Shown one piece after another: positions 9,662-19,453 of a stretch of 64,000 nucleotides of DNA. The translations under genes were made by a program, and so were the position numbers. A model generated the notes under the pieces. The model did no database searches, was not told where the DNA came from, and saw only the letters and a list, made by a program, of their open reading frames with translations. Source of the DNA: Flavobacteriaceae bacterium UBA4439 (GTDB lineage: Bacteria; Bacteroidota; Bacteroidia; Flavobacteriales; Flavobacteriaceae); contig DGPN01000015.1 of NCBI GenBank assembly GCA_002390455.1, positions 47,127 through 111,126 on the forward strand. Direction: 5' to 3'. Every line of letters begins with the position of its first letter. Positions within the stretch are counted from its first letter, which is position 1.

Positions 9662-10933
9662 CTACCTTAAAATGGTTTGTTTTCTGTCAGGTCCTACGGA
9701 AACAATTTTTATGGGCGTATCGAGTTCTCGCTCCAGAAAATGAATGTAATCTGTAAAGTTTTTGGGAAGTTTTTCAACAGTATTGATTTGAGTCAAGTCT
9801 TCCTCCCAACCTGGAATTTCAAGATATACAGGGGATATGGATTTATCATTAATATCGAAGGGAAAATGATCGATTAGTCCTTCCTCTGTTTTATATTGAT
9901 TACAAACCTTAATGGTATCGATACCAGAGAGTACATCTCCTTTCATCATCATCAGTTGGGTAACACCGTTGACCCGAATGGCATATTTTAAAGCAACGAG
10001 GTCAATCCATCCGCAACGACGGGCTCTTCCTGTAGTAGCACCAAATTCGTGACCGACTTTTGCGATCCGTTCCCCTACTTCATCAAATAACTCTGTAGGG
10101 AAAGGCCCACTTCCAACTCGAGTAGTGTAGGCTTTAAAAATCCCGAAGACTTCTTTGATTTTATTGGGAGCTACGCCTAGTCCTGTGCAAGCTCCTGCCG
10201 CCGTCGTGGTGGAGGAGGTTACAAATGGATAAGTGCCAAAGTCAACATCGAGTAATGATCCTTGCGCTCCTTCAGCTAAAATCTTTTTTCCAGCATCTTG
10301 AGCTTTGTGCAAATAGTTTTCACTGTCAACTATTTGGCACTTTTTCAAGGTTTCGATGGATTCAAAAAATTGGGTTTCCAATTCGTCTAGGTCATATTCC
10401 AAATCCACATTATGGAAATCCAACATTTTAATGTGTTTCTGAGTCAATGTTCGATAGCGATCTTTCCAACTTTTGGTCAAAATATCTCCTACGCGCATCC
10501 CGTTTCTCCCAGTTTTGTCCATATATGTTGGGCCAATACCTTTGAGAGTCGATCCTATTTTGGCTTTTCCTTTAGAAGCTTCTGATGCAGCATCGAGTAA
10601 CCGGTGGGTGGGAAGAATAAGATGGGCTTTTTTGGAGATCAATAGCTTTGTCGAAAAATCTATTTCGTAGGGAGCCAAATTTTCCAATTCTTTTTTGAAA
10701 ATCACTGGATCGATGACTACTCCATTACCAATCAGATTAATGGCACTTGGATGAAAAATTCCAGAGGGTATGGTATGCAAAACGTGTTTTATCCCTTCAA
10801 ATTCTAAGGTGTGTCCAGCATTGGGTCCACCTTGAAAGCGAGCTATGATGTCATAGGATTCCGTCAACACATCGACGATTTTACCTTTCCCTTCGTCGCC
10901 CCATTGGAGGCCTAGCAGTAAGTCTACGGACAT
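9662..10933 (-). CDS. purA: Adenylosuccinate synthetase
   Basis: A 423-residue cytosolic enzyme that uses GTP to join IMP and aspartate, the first committed step from IMP to AMP. The N-terminal loop GLQWGDEGKGKIVD carries the catalytic Asp and the GTP/Mg loop. Other family blocks are NAGHT, GIGPTYMDKTGRNGMRVGD, EGAQGSLLDVDFGTYPFVTSS and TTGRARRCGWIDLVALKYA. The length matches the family (about 425-430). Only 6 nt separate it from the upstream Fur-family gene, so both probably share the Fur-family promoter. Confidence 0.98.
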   Translation of the reverse strand: MSVDLLLGLQWGDEGKGKIVDVLTESYDIIARFQGGPNAGHTLEFEGIKHVLHTIPSGIFHPSAINLIGNGVVIDPVIFKKELENLAPYEIDFSTKLLISKKAHLILPTHRLLDAASEASKGKAKIGSTLKGIGPTYMDKTGRNGMRVGDILTKSWKDRYRTLTQKHIKMLDFHNVDLEYDLDELETQFFESIETLKKCQIVDSENYLHKAQDAGKKILAEGAQGSLLDVDFGTYPFVTSSTTTAAGACTGLGVAPNKIKEVFGIFKAYTTRVGSGPFPTELFDEVGERIAKVGHEFGATTGRARRCGWIDLVALKYAIRVNGVTQLMMMKGDVLSGIDTIKVCNQYKTEEGLIDHFPFDINDKSISPVYLEIPGWEEDLTQINTVEKLPKNFTDYIHFLERELDTPIKIVSVGPDRKQTILR

Positions 10934-10939
10934 ATTAAA

Positions 10940-11389
10940 TTAGGAATTTACTCTTTTTTTTGTTCCGTAAAAATAAAGAGAATGGTTGTGTATTTCAACA
11001 TCGAATATTTCTTCGATTGTTTTTTTTATGTTTTGAATTCTCGGATCACAAAATTCTTTTACTTCACCCGAATCTGTAAAGATGATGTGGTCGTGTTGAC
11101 GGTCAAAATAGGATTTTTCGTATTGTGCTTGGTTTTTGCCAAACTGATGTTTTCTGACCAATCCACATTCTAAAAGAAGCTCGATGGTGTTGTAAAGTGT
11201 TGCTCTGCTTACCCTGTAATTTTTATTTTTCATGGTGATGTACAATGATTCAATATCAAAGTGTTCCTCACTGTCATAAATTTCATACAAGATGGCAAAT
11301 CGCTCCGGTGTTTTTCGGTGGGCATGTTTGTTCAAGAAGTTTACGAAAACCTCCTTTACAATTTCCTGATTGGATTTGTTTTTTTCCAT
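10940..11389 (-). CDS. Fur-family transcriptional regulator
   Basis: A 149-residue metal-responsive repressor-type protein. The N-terminal winged helix includes [15 protein letters not shown] and the recognition helix [21 protein letters not shown]. The dimerisation domain has the metal-site block [16 protein letters not shown]. The CxxC pairs that form the structural zinc site in classical Fur are absent: only two isolated cysteines are seen. This is common in Bacteroidota members of the family, so iron, zinc or peroxide sensing cannot be assigned. A TATATTTG -7 element ends 5 nt before the ATG, suggesting a leaderless message that continues into purA. Confidence 0.9.
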   Translation of the reverse strand: MEKNKSNQEIVKEVFVNFLNKHAHRKTPERFAILYEIYDSEEHFDIESLYITMKNKNYRVSRATLYNTIELLLECGLVRKHQFGKNQAQYEKSYFDRQHDHIIFTDSGEVKEFCDPRIQNIKKTIEEIFDVEIHNHSLYFYGTKKRVNS

Positions 11390-11394
11390 TTTTA

Positions 11395-11402
11395 CAAATA
11401 TA
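11395..11402 (-). promoter_or_regulatory. -7 promoter element upstream of the Fur-family gene
   Basis: An exact TATATTTG on the minus strand, matching the Bacteroidota -7 consensus TAnnTTTG, 5 nt before the ATG. A -33 TTG at the right distance is not evident. The element lies just downstream of the relA/spoT stop. The predicted start of transcription falls at or next to the A of the start codon. Confidence 0.55.
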
Positions 11403-11411
11403 GGTCTTAAA

Positions 11412-13616
11412 TCATTCCCTGAGAACTTTATCTACACCCCTGATCTTTAAAATCCTGTTAATCAGTTTATTGAGTATAGTTTTATTTTTTACATTTAGAC
11501 TGATTAATCCAGTAAAAACACCATCTTCACTGTCAAAACTCAATTTGTTGATGTTGACACTCATGTCGCCTGAAATCGATTGAGTAACCTCACTCACAAT
11601 TCCTATGTTGTCAATTCCAGAAAGTTTTAAAATGGCTGTAAACTCATCTGAGGAAGAATCTACCCATTTTGCTTTAATGATTCTGTATGCATAATTAGAT
11701 TGAAGAGATAGGGCATTTGGACACTCTTTTTTATGAACTTTTATCCCTTCATTGACACTGACAAAACCAAATACAGGATCACCTGCAATAGGATTACAGC
11801 AGGGGGAGAGGGAGTGTTTCAAACTCTCTTTTTCCTTACCAAAAACCAAAGTATCAAATCGTTGTGTAATTTCTTCATTGTCTTCTTTTTTGTATGCACT
11901 GCCTTGTTTCCTTATTTTTTTCTTGAAAAAATTGAGGAAACTCCCATTGAATTCGGTTGAAAAATCTTTTAACTGTTTGTTATTGATGGTTCCCAGACCA
12001 AGACGGTAAAACAAATCTTGGCTGTTGCTGAGATTGAAATACCGTAACATATGCCCTACGGTTTTGTCATTGAGGGTGATCTTGAGTTGTTTTAATTTTC
12101 TTCTTAAGGTCTCACGACCATCGACCGCAATTCTCTTTTTCTCTTCATTAAGCGATGACTTGATTTTTGATTTGGCTCTAGAGGTCTGAACAAAGTCCAA
12201 CCAGTTGGCAGTGGGTTTGATGTTTTCAGAAGTAATTACTTCAACATTTTCCCCGCTTTTCAATGTCCTGCTCAGCGGTACGAGTTTTCCATTGACTCTC
12301 GCTCCTCTGGTTTTCATTCCTAATTCGGTGTGAATGCTAAAAGCAAAGTCCAAAGCGGTAGCTCCCTTGGGTAATGACTTGATTTCCCCTGTTGGGGTAA
12401 ATACAAAAATTTCCTTGGCGTATAAGTTGAGTTTGAAATTTTCTACAAAATCAACTGGATTTTCGTTATTGCTTTCCAGAACCTCTTGGAGCTTGTCCAG
12501 CCAAGAGTCAATACCAATATCTTTTTGTTCGCCTTGTTTGTATTTGTGGTGCGCAGCGTATCCTTTTTCTGCTATTTCATTCATCCGATCCGATCGAATT
12601 TGCACTTCTACCCATTTGTTGTTGGGGCCCATTACGGTGATGTGCAAAGCCTCATATCCGTTAGATTTGGGGGCGGTAATCCAGTCCCTTAATCGGGTGG
12701 GGTTTGGGGTAAAGTGATCCGTAATGATAGAATAGATTTTCCAGGCTAAAAACTTTTCATTTCGATGCGTACCCTTGTAAATGATTCGGATAGCAAACTT
12801 GTCAAAAACATTTTCGAAAGGAATATTTTGCATGGTCATTTTTCGGTTAATCGAAAAAATGGATTTGCTGCGTCCTTTGATCTGATATTCTAATCCCTCC
12901 TCTGCTAGGGCAAACTCTATAATCTTGGAAAATGATTTTATGTACTGTTCTTGCTCTTCCTTCCCCCCCTCGATTTTACTTTTGATGAACTTGTAATTTT
13001 CGGGTTCAGTGTATTTAAAACTCAGATCCTCTAGCTCTGTTTTAATATTATACAGACCAATCCTGTGAGATAATGGAGCGTAGATATATAGCGTTTCGGA
13101 AGCGATTTTAACCTGTTTGTAATCCGGCATCGCATCCATAGTTTGCATATTGTGTAACCGATCTGCTATTTTGATGATGATGACCCTAACGTCGTCATTG
13201 AGGGTCAACAAGAGTTTTCTAAAGTTCTCTGCCTGTAGGGAAACTTGATTTTCCTTACTTAGCTTAGAAATTTTGGTCAAACCTTCTACGATTTTTGCGA
13301 CACTAATCCCAAAAAGTTTCTCAATATCCTCAATACTGTACTCCGTATCCTCGACCACATCATGTAGCAGGGAAGCTGCAATGGAAGTGGCATCTAGACC
13401 GATCTCCTGTGCGACAATTTTGGCAACACTAATGGGATGTAAAATATAGGGTTCACCAGACTTGCGCCTTTGATTTCTGTGGGCATAGACGGCAGTGTCA
13501 AAAGCAGAACGGATCAATTTCTTATCTTCATTTGATAAGGTTTGATAGCTGATTCGAAGCAGTTCTTTGTACTGCTTTGCAATCTCTTTGTTCTCTATTT
13601 CTTCACTGACAATCAT
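11412..13616 (-). CDS. Bifunctional (p)ppGpp synthetase/hydrolase RelA/SpoT
   Basis: A 734-residue stringent-response enzyme. In order it has an HD hydrolase domain ([31 protein letters not shown]) to about residue 190 and a synthetase domain with [29 protein letters not shown] and [21 protein letters not shown] domain ([24 protein letters not shown]) and a C-terminal ACT domain follow. Intact HD residues suggest it both makes and degrades (p)ppGpp. A longer reading frame exists (start at 13670). I prefer the ATG at 13616 because the extra 18 residues are not family-like and would overlap the upstream methyltransferase gene. Confidence 0.95.
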   Translation of the reverse strand: MIVSEEIENKEIAKQYKELLRISYQTLSNEDKKLIRSAFDTAVYAHRNQRRKSGEPYILHPISVAKIVAQEIGLDATSIAASLLHDVVEDTEYSIEDIEKLFGISVAKIVEGLTKISKLSKENQVSLQAENFRKLLLTLNDDVRVIIIKIADRLHNMQTMDAMPDYKQVKIASETLYIYAPLSHRIGLYNIKTELEDLSFKYTEPENYKFIKSKIEGGKEEQEQYIKSFSKIIEFALAEEGLEYQIKGRSKSIFSINRKMTMQNIPFENVFDKFAIRIIYKGTHRNEKFLAWKIYSIITDHFTPNPTRLRDWITAPKSNGYEALHITVMGPNNKWVEVQIRSDRMNEIAEKGYAAHHKYKQGEQKDIGIDSWLDKLQEVLESNNENPVDFVENFKLNLYAKEIFVFTPTGEIKSLPKGATALDFAFSIHTELGMKTRGARVNGKLVPLSRTLKSGENVEVITSENIKPTANWLDFVQTSRAKSKIKSSLNEEKKRIAVDGRETLRRKLKQLKITLNDKTVGHMLRYFNLSNSQDLFYRLGLGTINNKQLKDFSTEFNGSFLNFFKKKIRKQGSAYKKEDNEEITQRFDTLVFGKEKESLKHSLSPCCNPIAGDPVFGFVSVNEGIKVHKKECPNALSLQSNYAYRIIKAKWVDSSSDEFTAILKLSGIDNIGIVSEVTQSISGDMSVNINKLSFDSEDGVFTGLISLNVKNKTILNKLINRILKIRGVDKVLRE

Positions 13617-13656
13617 AGCAATAATAAAGGTACTTGAAACTTTTAATTCAACAAAA

Positions 13657-14427
13657 TCATTGGTCTCCACAGTGATACATCAAAATCCCTGCCGAAACAG
13701 ACAAATTGAGTGAATCAATTGGAAATTTTACAGGAATTTTGACGATCTGTTGCGCTTTTTTTAGCCATTCTTGGTCGAGTCCTGTGTCTTCGGCCCCAAA
13801 AACTAATGCCAATGGTCTTTGGTATTTGACCCTTTTGAAGTGTTTTGCTTTGGAATCCAACGCTGCGGCAGAGATGTTAAAAGCGTTTGCTTCCAAAAAC
13901 GAAATGACCGCTTCCGAACTATCGGTAGCTATTGGAATGCTAAAGACTCCTCCCATACTGTTTCGAATGATTTGGGGGTGGTATAGATCGGTCTTGGGAT
14001 TGGCAATGATTACTGCATCCCAACTGGCAGCTGCGGCAGTACGAAGTATGGCTCCAATATTTCCAGGTTTTTCTGGAGCCTCCAAAACCAATATACGACT
14101 GTCATTATTCACAAAAATATCATTGATGTGATGACTTTTGGTTTCCAATACAGCAATGACATCCTCAGAACCCGAACGCATACTCACGCGATCAAATAGA
14201 GCCGTGCTTAATTCAAAAACATCCTCCGATTGCACCTCAATAATTTCTTCATCACAACCCTCTCTGTAAAATAGAGTGTCGATTTTATAACCCATCTCAA
14301 CCGCTCTATTCAATTCACGATCACCGAATACGACAAAACGATTCTCTTTTTTACGAGCCCTTGATTTGCTCATCAAAAGAATGAGTTTTTTGATATGGGG
14401 GTTGTGGGAACTGCTGAGGTATTTCAA
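13657..14427 (-). CDS. TrmH/SpoU-family RNA 2'-O-methyltransferase
   Basis: A 256-residue SAM-dependent RNA methyltransferase of the SPOUT (knotted) class. The N-terminal substrate-binding region begins SSSHNPHIKKLILLMSKSRAR and is followed by the three SpoU motifs: LEAPEKPGNIGAILRTAAA (motif 1), LVFGAEDTGLD (motif 2) and IPVKFPIDSLNLSVSAGI (motif 3, the knot). It methylates a ribose in tRNA or rRNA; the exact target is not deducible. The start is a TTG, fixed by the conserved N-terminus. It is followed 40 nt later by relA/spoT. Confidence 0.92.
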   Translation of the reverse strand: MKYLSSSHNPHIKKLILLMSKSRARKKENRFVVFGDRELNRAVEMGYKIDTLFYREGCDEEIIEVQSEDVFELSTALFDRVSMRSGSEDVIAVLETKSHHINDIFVNNDSRILVLEAPEKPGNIGAILRTAAAASWDAVIIANPKTDLYHPQIIRNSMGGVFSIPIATDSSEAVISFLEANAFNISAAALDSKAKHFKRVKYQRPLALVFGAEDTGLDQEWLKKAQQIVKIPVKFPIDSLNLSVSAGILMYHCGDQ

Positions 14428-14470
14428 ATCTTTTTTTTGTAAAGTTATTGGGTAATTGACAGAACTACAC

Positions 14471-14478
14471 CAAAATTA
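14471..14478 (-). promoter_or_regulatory. -7 promoter element upstream of the TrmH-type gene
   Basis: TAATTTTG on the minus strand fits TAnnTTTG exactly. It lies 43 nt before the TTG start of the methyltransferase gene, between it and the end of the DUF3810 gene. No convincing -33 element was identified. Confidence 0.35.
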
Positions 14479-14480
14479 CT

Positions 14481-15527
14481 TTACATTTTATGATAATTTA
14501 TGACCAATCCTACCATTTCATTGTAGCTCTTAATTCCACTTTTTTGGCCGTTGGCTTTCAGGTAGCTGTCATAGGTTTTGTCAAAAATGACCTCAAAAGG
14601 GTTTTTGTATTTTTTCCAAAAGTCGTTCACTTCTTTGAAGTTTTTGAGAATACCTGGGTTCAACAGTTTTAATTTATTTCTTGCTTTCTCTGGATCCAGC
14701 TTGTGAAAATCGTTGAATAAATATCTAAATGCAAAAGTATTTCCAGCGTATTGAACGTGGAGATCCTCAGACTTGATGGCGGACAGATAGGCTATAAAAT
14801 TGGCTTCATTTTCAGCAGCATAGCCCATTTGATGTGCGGTTTCGTGCAGTGAAGTCGTAATCAAACTCTGAATGGGCATTTTGGCATTTACCTGTGACTC
14901 AAGTGTAAAGGGATTTAAATATCCCGAGTATCCCATGTAGGATAGGGGGAGGCTCATCAGGGATTTTTTGACCTTGGAGGTTTTCAGGAGGGTTTCGTGA
15001 TATGCAGGATGATAAAGACTTATTTTTTCTAAAATATTTTCCATTAAATTAGGGAATGTCACCGCCATAGTATCGGAAGAAACAAGGCGATTGTGCCAAT
15101 AATTAGATTCTTCGATAATTTTATCCAAACGATCCTCCAAATCCTGTTCGCTATACTCAATAGGTATCTGAAATTGTTGATTTAATGGTAGTCTGTGGTA
15201 ATTGAACCCCCAACTGAGGTGGAAAATCCAAGCCACAACAATAACTACTGATCCAAAATCTCCCAATATACTTAGTGGTTTGACCCTATAATGGGGGAAT
15301 TTTATAAAAATTGCTCTGAGGAAATAGAGAATAAGTGAAAAATAGAGGATATCTCCCAAGGAGAAGGGGAACAAATCCAATAAATGTCGATGTAAATCGA
15401 AAACCAGTGGATAGAAAACCCGACTGTAGTATTTCTCAATAAACTCAGGATTTTTGCGGGCAAAGCTTATCAACAACCACAGTGGGATAGCAGAGTACCA
15501 AACCAAGGTAGTTGTTCTTTTGCTCAT
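14481..15527 (-). CDS. DUF3810 domain-containing membrane protein with HExxH motif
   Basis: A 348-residue protein with about three N-terminal hydrophobic segments (TTLVWYSAIPLWLLISF, then SLGDILYFSLILYFLRAIF and FGSVVIVVAWIFHLSWGF) and a large soluble part. SLHETAHQMGYAAENEANFIAYL contains HExxH plus a downstream ExxxF(I)A, the arrangement of a zincin metalloprotease. The family is annotated only as DUF3810, so protease activity is an inference from the motif. It stands alone between PPIase and methyltransferase genes. Confidence 0.85.
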   Translation of the reverse strand: MSKRTTTLVWYSAIPLWLLISFARKNPEFIEKYYSRVFYPLVFDLHRHLLDLFPFSLGDILYFSLILYFLRAIFIKFPHYRVKPLSILGDFGSVVIVVAWIFHLSWGFNYHRLPLNQQFQIPIEYSEQDLEDRLDKIIEESNYWHNRLVSSDTMAVTFPNLMENILEKISLYHPAYHETLLKTSKVKKSLMSLPLSYMGYSGYLNPFTLESQVNAKMPIQSLITTSLHETAHQMGYAAENEANFIAYLSAIKSEDLHVQYAGNTFAFRYLFNDFHKLDPEKARNKLKLLNPGILKNFKEVNDFWKKYKNPFEVIFDKTYDSYLKANGQKSGIKSYNEMVGLVINYHKM

Positions 15528-15568
15528 GTGCAGAAATTCACATTACTTTAAATGGATTTGATATTCTA

Positions 15569-16648
15569 CTACTCAATCAGATCAATAATTTCAACTTCGA
15601 AAATCAGATCGGAATTAGGAGGGATCACTTGGTTCCCGTTTTCGCCATAGGCCAATTGATAGGGTAAAAACAGGGTCGCTTTGTCTCCAACATTCAAAAG
15701 CCTCAATCCTTCCTTAAAACCCTCAATCATACCTGCTTCGGGACTTACATCGGCTTTGATGGGTTGATAAGCTCCAGCGGCTTCGCGATTGGGATCTACC
15801 ATGTCCAAAGCCTGAGCGGTTTCCAACTTACTGGTTTCCAGTAAAACTCCATCGGAAAAGTAAACGGCATAGTGGGTATTTACCTTATTGGTGGTTGTCA
15901 CCTTGGGGCCTTCTCCTTTTTCGGTAATGAAGTATTGGAGACCTGAGGAAGTTTTAGTGGCTTTGGCTTTTTGACTGTTAAATTTTTCTTGCGTTACCTT
16001 CATGATGGCTGATTGTTTTTCAGCTTTTTCTTGCTCCGCTTTTATTTGTTCTTCAAAATAACTTAAAAACACTTCTGGAGCATCGAATCCTTTGGCATCA
16101 CTTCCTTTTCTGATAATGGACACTTTCATGATAGTGTCGTTTTGAGCAATACTGTCCACGACCGTTTGACCTTGAACTACTTTTCCGAATACAGTATGTT
16201 TACCATTGAGCCATGGGGTTTCTTTATGGGTGATGAAGAATTGGCTTCCATTGGTTCCAGGTCCAGAATTGGCCATAGAAAGTATACCTGGTCCACTGTG
16301 GGTCAAATCAGTAAACTCATCAACAAATTGATAACCCGGGCCGCCAGAGCCTGTTGCGGTGGGATCTCCCCCTTGAATCATAAAATCTGGGATAACCCTG
16401 TGAAAGATTATTCCGTCATAAAACTTTTTACCCAAAAATTCTTTTGCGACTTTAGGGTTGTTTCCTTCTGCTAAAGAAACAAAATTGGCAACGGTGATGG
16501 GTGTTTTCTCTAACTCCAATTGCAGGATGATGTCACCTTTATTGGTTTCAATATTGGCGTATAAGCCTTTGTCTAATTCGGGATATTGTTGAGTACAACT
16601 CATTATTAGTGTTGCAAAAAAGAGTCCCAGTAAATTGCTTTTTTTCAT
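15569..16648 (-). CDS. Cyclophilin-FKBP fusion peptidyl-prolyl isomerase (lipoprotein)
   Basis: A 359-residue protein with two different prolyl isomerase domains. After a lipoprotein signal (FFATLIMSC, lipobox Cys near residue 18) comes a cyclophilin domain of about 170 residues with [33 protein letters not shown] and [13 protein letters not shown] charged helix links it to a C-terminal FKBP domain with [20 protein letters not shown] and [12 protein letters not shown]. It is probably an envelope folding catalyst facing the periplasm. Start: the ATG at 16648 avoids overlap with gldI and gives a normal lipoprotein signal. A longer frame from 16672 adds eight basic residues. Confidence 0.92.
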   Translation of the reverse strand: MKKSNLLGLFFATLIMSCTQQYPELDKGLYANIETNKGDIILQLELEKTPITVANFVSLAEGNNPKVAKEFLGKKFYDGIIFHRVIPDFMIQGGDPTATGSGGPGYQFVDEFTDLTHSGPGILSMANSGPGTNGSQFFITHKETPWLNGKHTVFGKVVQGQTVVDSIAQNDTIMKVSIIRKGSDAKGFDAPEVFLSYFEEQIKAEQEKAEKQSAIMKVTQEKFNSQKAKATKTSSGLQYFITEKGEGPKVTTTNKVNTHYAVYFSDGVLLETSKLETAQALDMVDPNREAAGAYQPIKADVSPEAGMIEGFKEGLRLLNVGDKATLFLPYQLAYGENGNQVIPPNSDLIFEVEIIDLIE

Positions 16649-16658
16649 CTTTAGGTTT

Positions 16659-17195
16659 TTATTTTTTTTCAAGTTTTAAAAGTTCTATTGTGAAACGAAG
16701 AGGTTGATTGATTCCAATTTTTTCTCCATCGCCTTGATAACCGTAACAAAGGTAGGAAGGAAACAGAAATACTCCAATTTCTCCCAAACGTAAATATTTG
16801 ACACCTTCTCGAAGGGCAGGTATCAAATCTTCTTGATCTACAAAAAAACTGATCTCCCCCAATTCTTTTTCATTGTAAAGAAGGTTTTTATTTAGATCCT
16901 CTATGCGATACCTAAAAGTTACACGATCGCCTTTTTTGGGGTAGCTCCCATTGGAATTTATTTTTTTTTGATATGCATACCAAAAGCCTTGTGGAGTACT
17001 TTCAAAAGAAAGCTTTTCCTCACGCTGTATTGCTTGGCGAAACAATGTTTGTTCGATGGCAATAATATTTTTATTCCTCTTCGCAGATTCTTTGAGAAAA
17101 TTTTGCTTTTGTTTGTTAATGGGTCTTCGTGGCTCAAGGTTTTGACAACTCAGCACTCCAACCATCAAAAGAGAGAACAATAGTATTCTAAACAT
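16659..17195 (-). CDS. gldI: Gliding motility lipoprotein GldI (FKBP-type PPIase)
   Basis: A 178-residue lipoprotein with a short signal peptide and lipobox (MVGVLSC). The Lys/Asn-rich segment [20 protein letters not shown] precedes an FKBP-fold domain ([51 protein letters not shown]). The pattern matches Flavobacterium GldI, which is needed for gliding and type IX secretion, presumably by helping fold envelope components. It lies between the DHH phosphoesterase and the cyclophilin/FKBP genes, the conserved flavobacterial order. The ATG at 17195 overlaps the upstream stop by 8 nt and directly gives the signal peptide. Confidence 0.9.
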   Translation of the reverse strand: MFRILLFSLLMVGVLSCQNLEPRRPINKQKQNFLKESAKRNKNIIAIEQTLFRQAIQREEKLSFESTPQGFWYAYQKKINSNGSYPKKGDRVTFRYRIEDLNKNLLYNEKELGEISFFVDQEDLIPALREGVKYLRLGEIGVFLFPSYLCYGYQGDGEKIGINQPLRFTIELLKLEKK

Positions 17196-18201
17196 CAAAA
17201 TAAGATTTTTCGTCAGCGACTGCATTTCTAAATCGGCTGACAGTTTCCGCCAAGGTTAAGTGCGAAACACCCCCTGCAGCGTTGATGTGCCCTCCTCCGT
17301 TAAAATGTTTTTTTGCGAATTGATTGACATCAAAGGATCCTTTGGATCGAAAAGACATTTTAATGATTTTTTCCGCCTCATTTTCAATCATAATTACGGC
17401 CAAAGATATTCCCAAAAGACTCAAACCATAATTTACAAAACCCTCAGTATCCCCTTTTTTAAAATTGTTTTGGTTCAATTCCTTTTGAGAAAGGGTGATA
17501 TAGACTACTGGAACTCCCTCCATCTTTGTTAGGTTGTTTAGGGCTGTTCCCAAGAGTTGTAACCTATCAAAGGAGTAGGTGTCATATATTTTTTGATGAA
17601 TGAAATGGGGTACTGCCCCTTTTTCTATTAGTCTGCTTACAATTTGATGTGTTCTGGCTGTGGTCGAAGGAAATCTAAATGAGCCGCTATCGGTCATAAT
17701 TCCCGTGTAGAGGCAAGTCGCTATGGAGGGGTCAATTTTATCGTCATCTAGAGCGGAAATCAATTCAAATACCATTTCACAAGTTGATCCTATGGTCGAG
17801 TCTGAGTAGGTAATTGAGGCATAGTCACCGGGATGTTCGTGGTGATCAATCATTATTTTCAGAGCATTACTTTGTTCCACAATGGGAGTCATTTTATCAA
17901 TTCTATTGAGTTGATTGAAGTCTAAAGTGAAAATAATATCTGCTTTTTCAATCCTTTCAGACGATTCATCAGGAAGCTGAGAGAATTTTAAAATTTCGTT
18001 TTGGCCAGGCATCCAATCTAAAAATTCGGGGTATTCATTCGGGGATATGATCTGAGATTCATGTCCTGTTTTGGTTAAAAAAGCATTTAGCGAAAGACTG
18101 CTTCCCAAGGCATCACCATCAGGGTTTTTGTGGGGAATGATGACTATTTTTTTTGGGGAATTTAGTGCTTTTCGAAATGATTTGAGCAGTTGTTGATCCA
18201 T
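17188..18201 (-). CDS. DHH/DHHA1 phosphoesterase (NrnA-type oligoribonuclease/pAp phosphatase)
   Basis: A 337-residue cytosolic enzyme. The DHH domain contains VIIPHKNPDGDALGSSL, FTLDFNQLNRI, the DHH motif itself in MIDHHEHPGDYASI, and TGIMTDSGSFRFPSTT, which together form the two-metal site. The DHHA1 domain ends in HFNGGGHINAAGG. NrnA-type members degrade short RNA oligomers and dephosphorylate 3'-phosphoadenosine 5'-phosphate. The frame extends 26 codons further upstream, but the ATG at 18201 is chosen because family members start just before the KNPDGD block and a TATATTTG box lies 5 nt before it. Confidence 0.92.
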   Translation of the reverse strand: MDQQLLKSFRKALNSPKKIVIIPHKNPDGDALGSSLSLNAFLTKTGHESQIISPNEYPEFLDWMPGQNEILKFSQLPDESSERIEKADIIFTLDFNQLNRIDKMTPIVEQSNALKIMIDHHEHPGDYASITYSDSTIGSTCEMVFELISALDDDKIDPSIATCLYTGIMTDSGSFRFPSTTARTHQIVSRLIEKGAVPHFIHQKIYDTYSFDRLQLLGTALNNLTKMEGVPVVYITLSQKELNQNNFKKGDTEGFVNYGLSLLGISLAVIMIENEAEKIIKMSFRSKGSFDVNQFAKKHFNGGGHINAAGGVSHLTLAETVSRFRNAVADEKSYFDV

Positions 18202-18206
18202 GTATT

Positions 18207-18240
18207 CAAATATACCAAAATTTGCTCCTTCTGATTTAAA
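18207..18240 (-). promoter_or_regulatory. Promoter of the DHH phosphoesterase-gldI operon
   Basis: On the minus strand TTTA, 22 nt of spacer, then an exact TATATTTG that ends 5 nt before the ATG. This fits the Bacteroidota TTTG-N-TAnnTTTG promoter with one mismatch in the -33 box. Transcription would begin at about the start codon, giving a leaderless mRNA. Confidence 0.5.
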
Positions 18241-18321
18241 GCGATGGTCTAAAAATTGAATTAATGGAGTTGGAGACAATAAACATGTGCATTTTTTTTA
18301 AATTTACAACAAAAAACTGCT

Positions 18322-18741
18322 ATGCCTTCCAATAGAACTTTTACCATGATCAAACCCGACGCCATTGAAAAAGGACATGTTGGAGCCATTCTCAATAAAA
18401 TTATCGCTTCAGGATTCAGAATTGTATCAATGAAGATGACTCAAATGTCTCTTCGTGATGCGGAGTTGTTTTATGCAGTACATAAGGAACGCCCATTTTT
18501 TGGTGAATTGGTAGCTTTTATGAGTCGAGGCCCTATAGTGGCCGCCATACTCGAAAAAGATAATGCTGTAGATGACTTTAGAACTTTAATTGGAGCCACC
18601 AACCCCGAGGAGGCTGCTGAGGGAACTTTGCGCAAACAATTTGCAACATCTATGGGTGAAAATGCAGTACATGGTTCTGATAGTAATGAAAATGCTGAAA
18701 TTGAAGGTGCTTTTCATTTTTCTGGTAGAGAGATGTTCTAG
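18322..18741 (+). CDS. ndk: Nucleoside-diphosphate kinase
   Basis: A 139-residue kinase that equilibrates nucleoside tri- and diphosphates. [19 protein letters not shown] is the N-terminal block. The catalytic histidine lies in [20 protein letters not shown], and [28 protein letters not shown] and GTLRKQF are also family blocks. The length is normal. It is transcribed divergently from the DHH gene, and its TAG stop shares the tetranucleotide CTAG with the stop of the convergent DUF721 gene. Confidence 0.98.
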   Translation: MPSNRTFTMIKPDAIEKGHVGAILNKIIASGFRIVSMKMTQMSLRDAELFYAVHKERPFFGELVAFMSRGPIVAAILEKDNAVDDFRTLIGATNPEEAAEGTLRKQFATSMGENAVHGSDSNENAEIEGAFHFSGREMF

Positions 18742-19040
18742 CGAAGTACAATTTTTTCGAGTATTTCACTACCCAGTTGTTCATTCATCATTTCTAGAAT
18801 TTTATCTTTTCCATATCCCAGTTCCTCTCTCAAGGCTGCATTGTTCAACGATACAAAAAGCGTGTTTCCTCTGAGCGTAATTTTTTCTGTGTAACTGGTC
18901 ATATGCGATCCCATCAACTCGTACCACAACTCATTGATGCGTGCATTGGTAATTCCGCTTTTCAAGGCTTTTGACTGAACGATTTCGTCCAATACCTTAC
19001 CAATGGTTTGAGGTTCAAATTTTCTTTTGGATAACTTCAT
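18738..19040 (-). CDS. DUF721 (DciA-like) protein
   Basis: A 100-residue basic protein. The core [51 protein letters not shown] fits DUF721, whose studied members include DciA, the loader of the replicative helicase DnaB. In flavobacteria the gene regularly follows recF, as it does here two genes downstream. A role at the replication fork is inferred from family and neighbourhood. The last bases overlap ndk by 4 nt. Confidence 0.85.
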   Translation of the reverse strand: MKLSKRKFEPQTIGKVLDEIVQSKALKSGITNARINELWYELMGSHMTSYTEKITLRGNTLFVSLNNAALREELGYGKDKILEMMNEQLGSEILEKIVLR

Positions 19041-19043
19041 GAA

Positions 19044-19451
19044 TCAATGCTCGTTGTGAAACTTTTTGTAATGATACCTTTTTTCTTGGTGTTCGAGAAT
19101 CAGTTTGTTTTCATTCAATTTTATAATCTTCTCCTGCCATTGATCCCAAACCGTTTGAAAATTCAGATAACAATTCTTTCCCTTAAAGGTAATCTTAAAA
19201 TTATTTAAATCTTCGGTCACCAAAAATTTATTTCCCAACTGTGGTTGTACTTTTTTTCTTACTCCATTTCTCTCATTCATTTCGTAAAAATCCAATAGGG
19301 TAGTGGCTCCCTTGGGATAAAAAGTTTCATCCTTGTGCGTGATGTATTCAATATTCCAATAACCATTTAGCAAGATAAGATCGCTTGGTGTAATTTCATT
19401 TTTACATCCCAGACACAAGATTATCGAACTGAGGATAAAATATCTGCGCAT
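19044..19451 (-). CDS. Small lipoprotein of unknown function between recF and DUF721
   Basis: A 135-residue protein with a lipoprotein signal (SSIILCLGC, Cys near residue 16). The rest is a small beta-rich domain (LNGYWNIEYITHKDETFYPKG; NFKITFKGKNCYLNFQTVWDQWQEKI) resembling lipocalin-like folds in its WNIEYI start. I do not recognise a function. The position in the recF operon, starting 2 nt after recF and ending 3 nt before DUF721, recurs in flavobacteria. It is most likely anchored in a membrane facing the periplasm. Confidence 0.8.
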   Translation of the reverse strand: MRRYFILSSIILCLGCKNEITPSDLILLNGYWNIEYITHKDETFYPKGATTLLDFYEMNERNGVRKKVQPQLGNKFLVTEDLNNFKITFKGKNCYLNFQTVWDQWQEKIIKLNENKLILEHQEKRYHYKKFHNEH

Positions 19452-19453
19452 TA

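Noticed and set aside
13617..13670. 18-codon N-terminal extension of relA/spoT
   Set aside because: The residues are not family-like and the extension overlaps the upstream methyltransferase gene; the ATG at 13616 gives the usual start.
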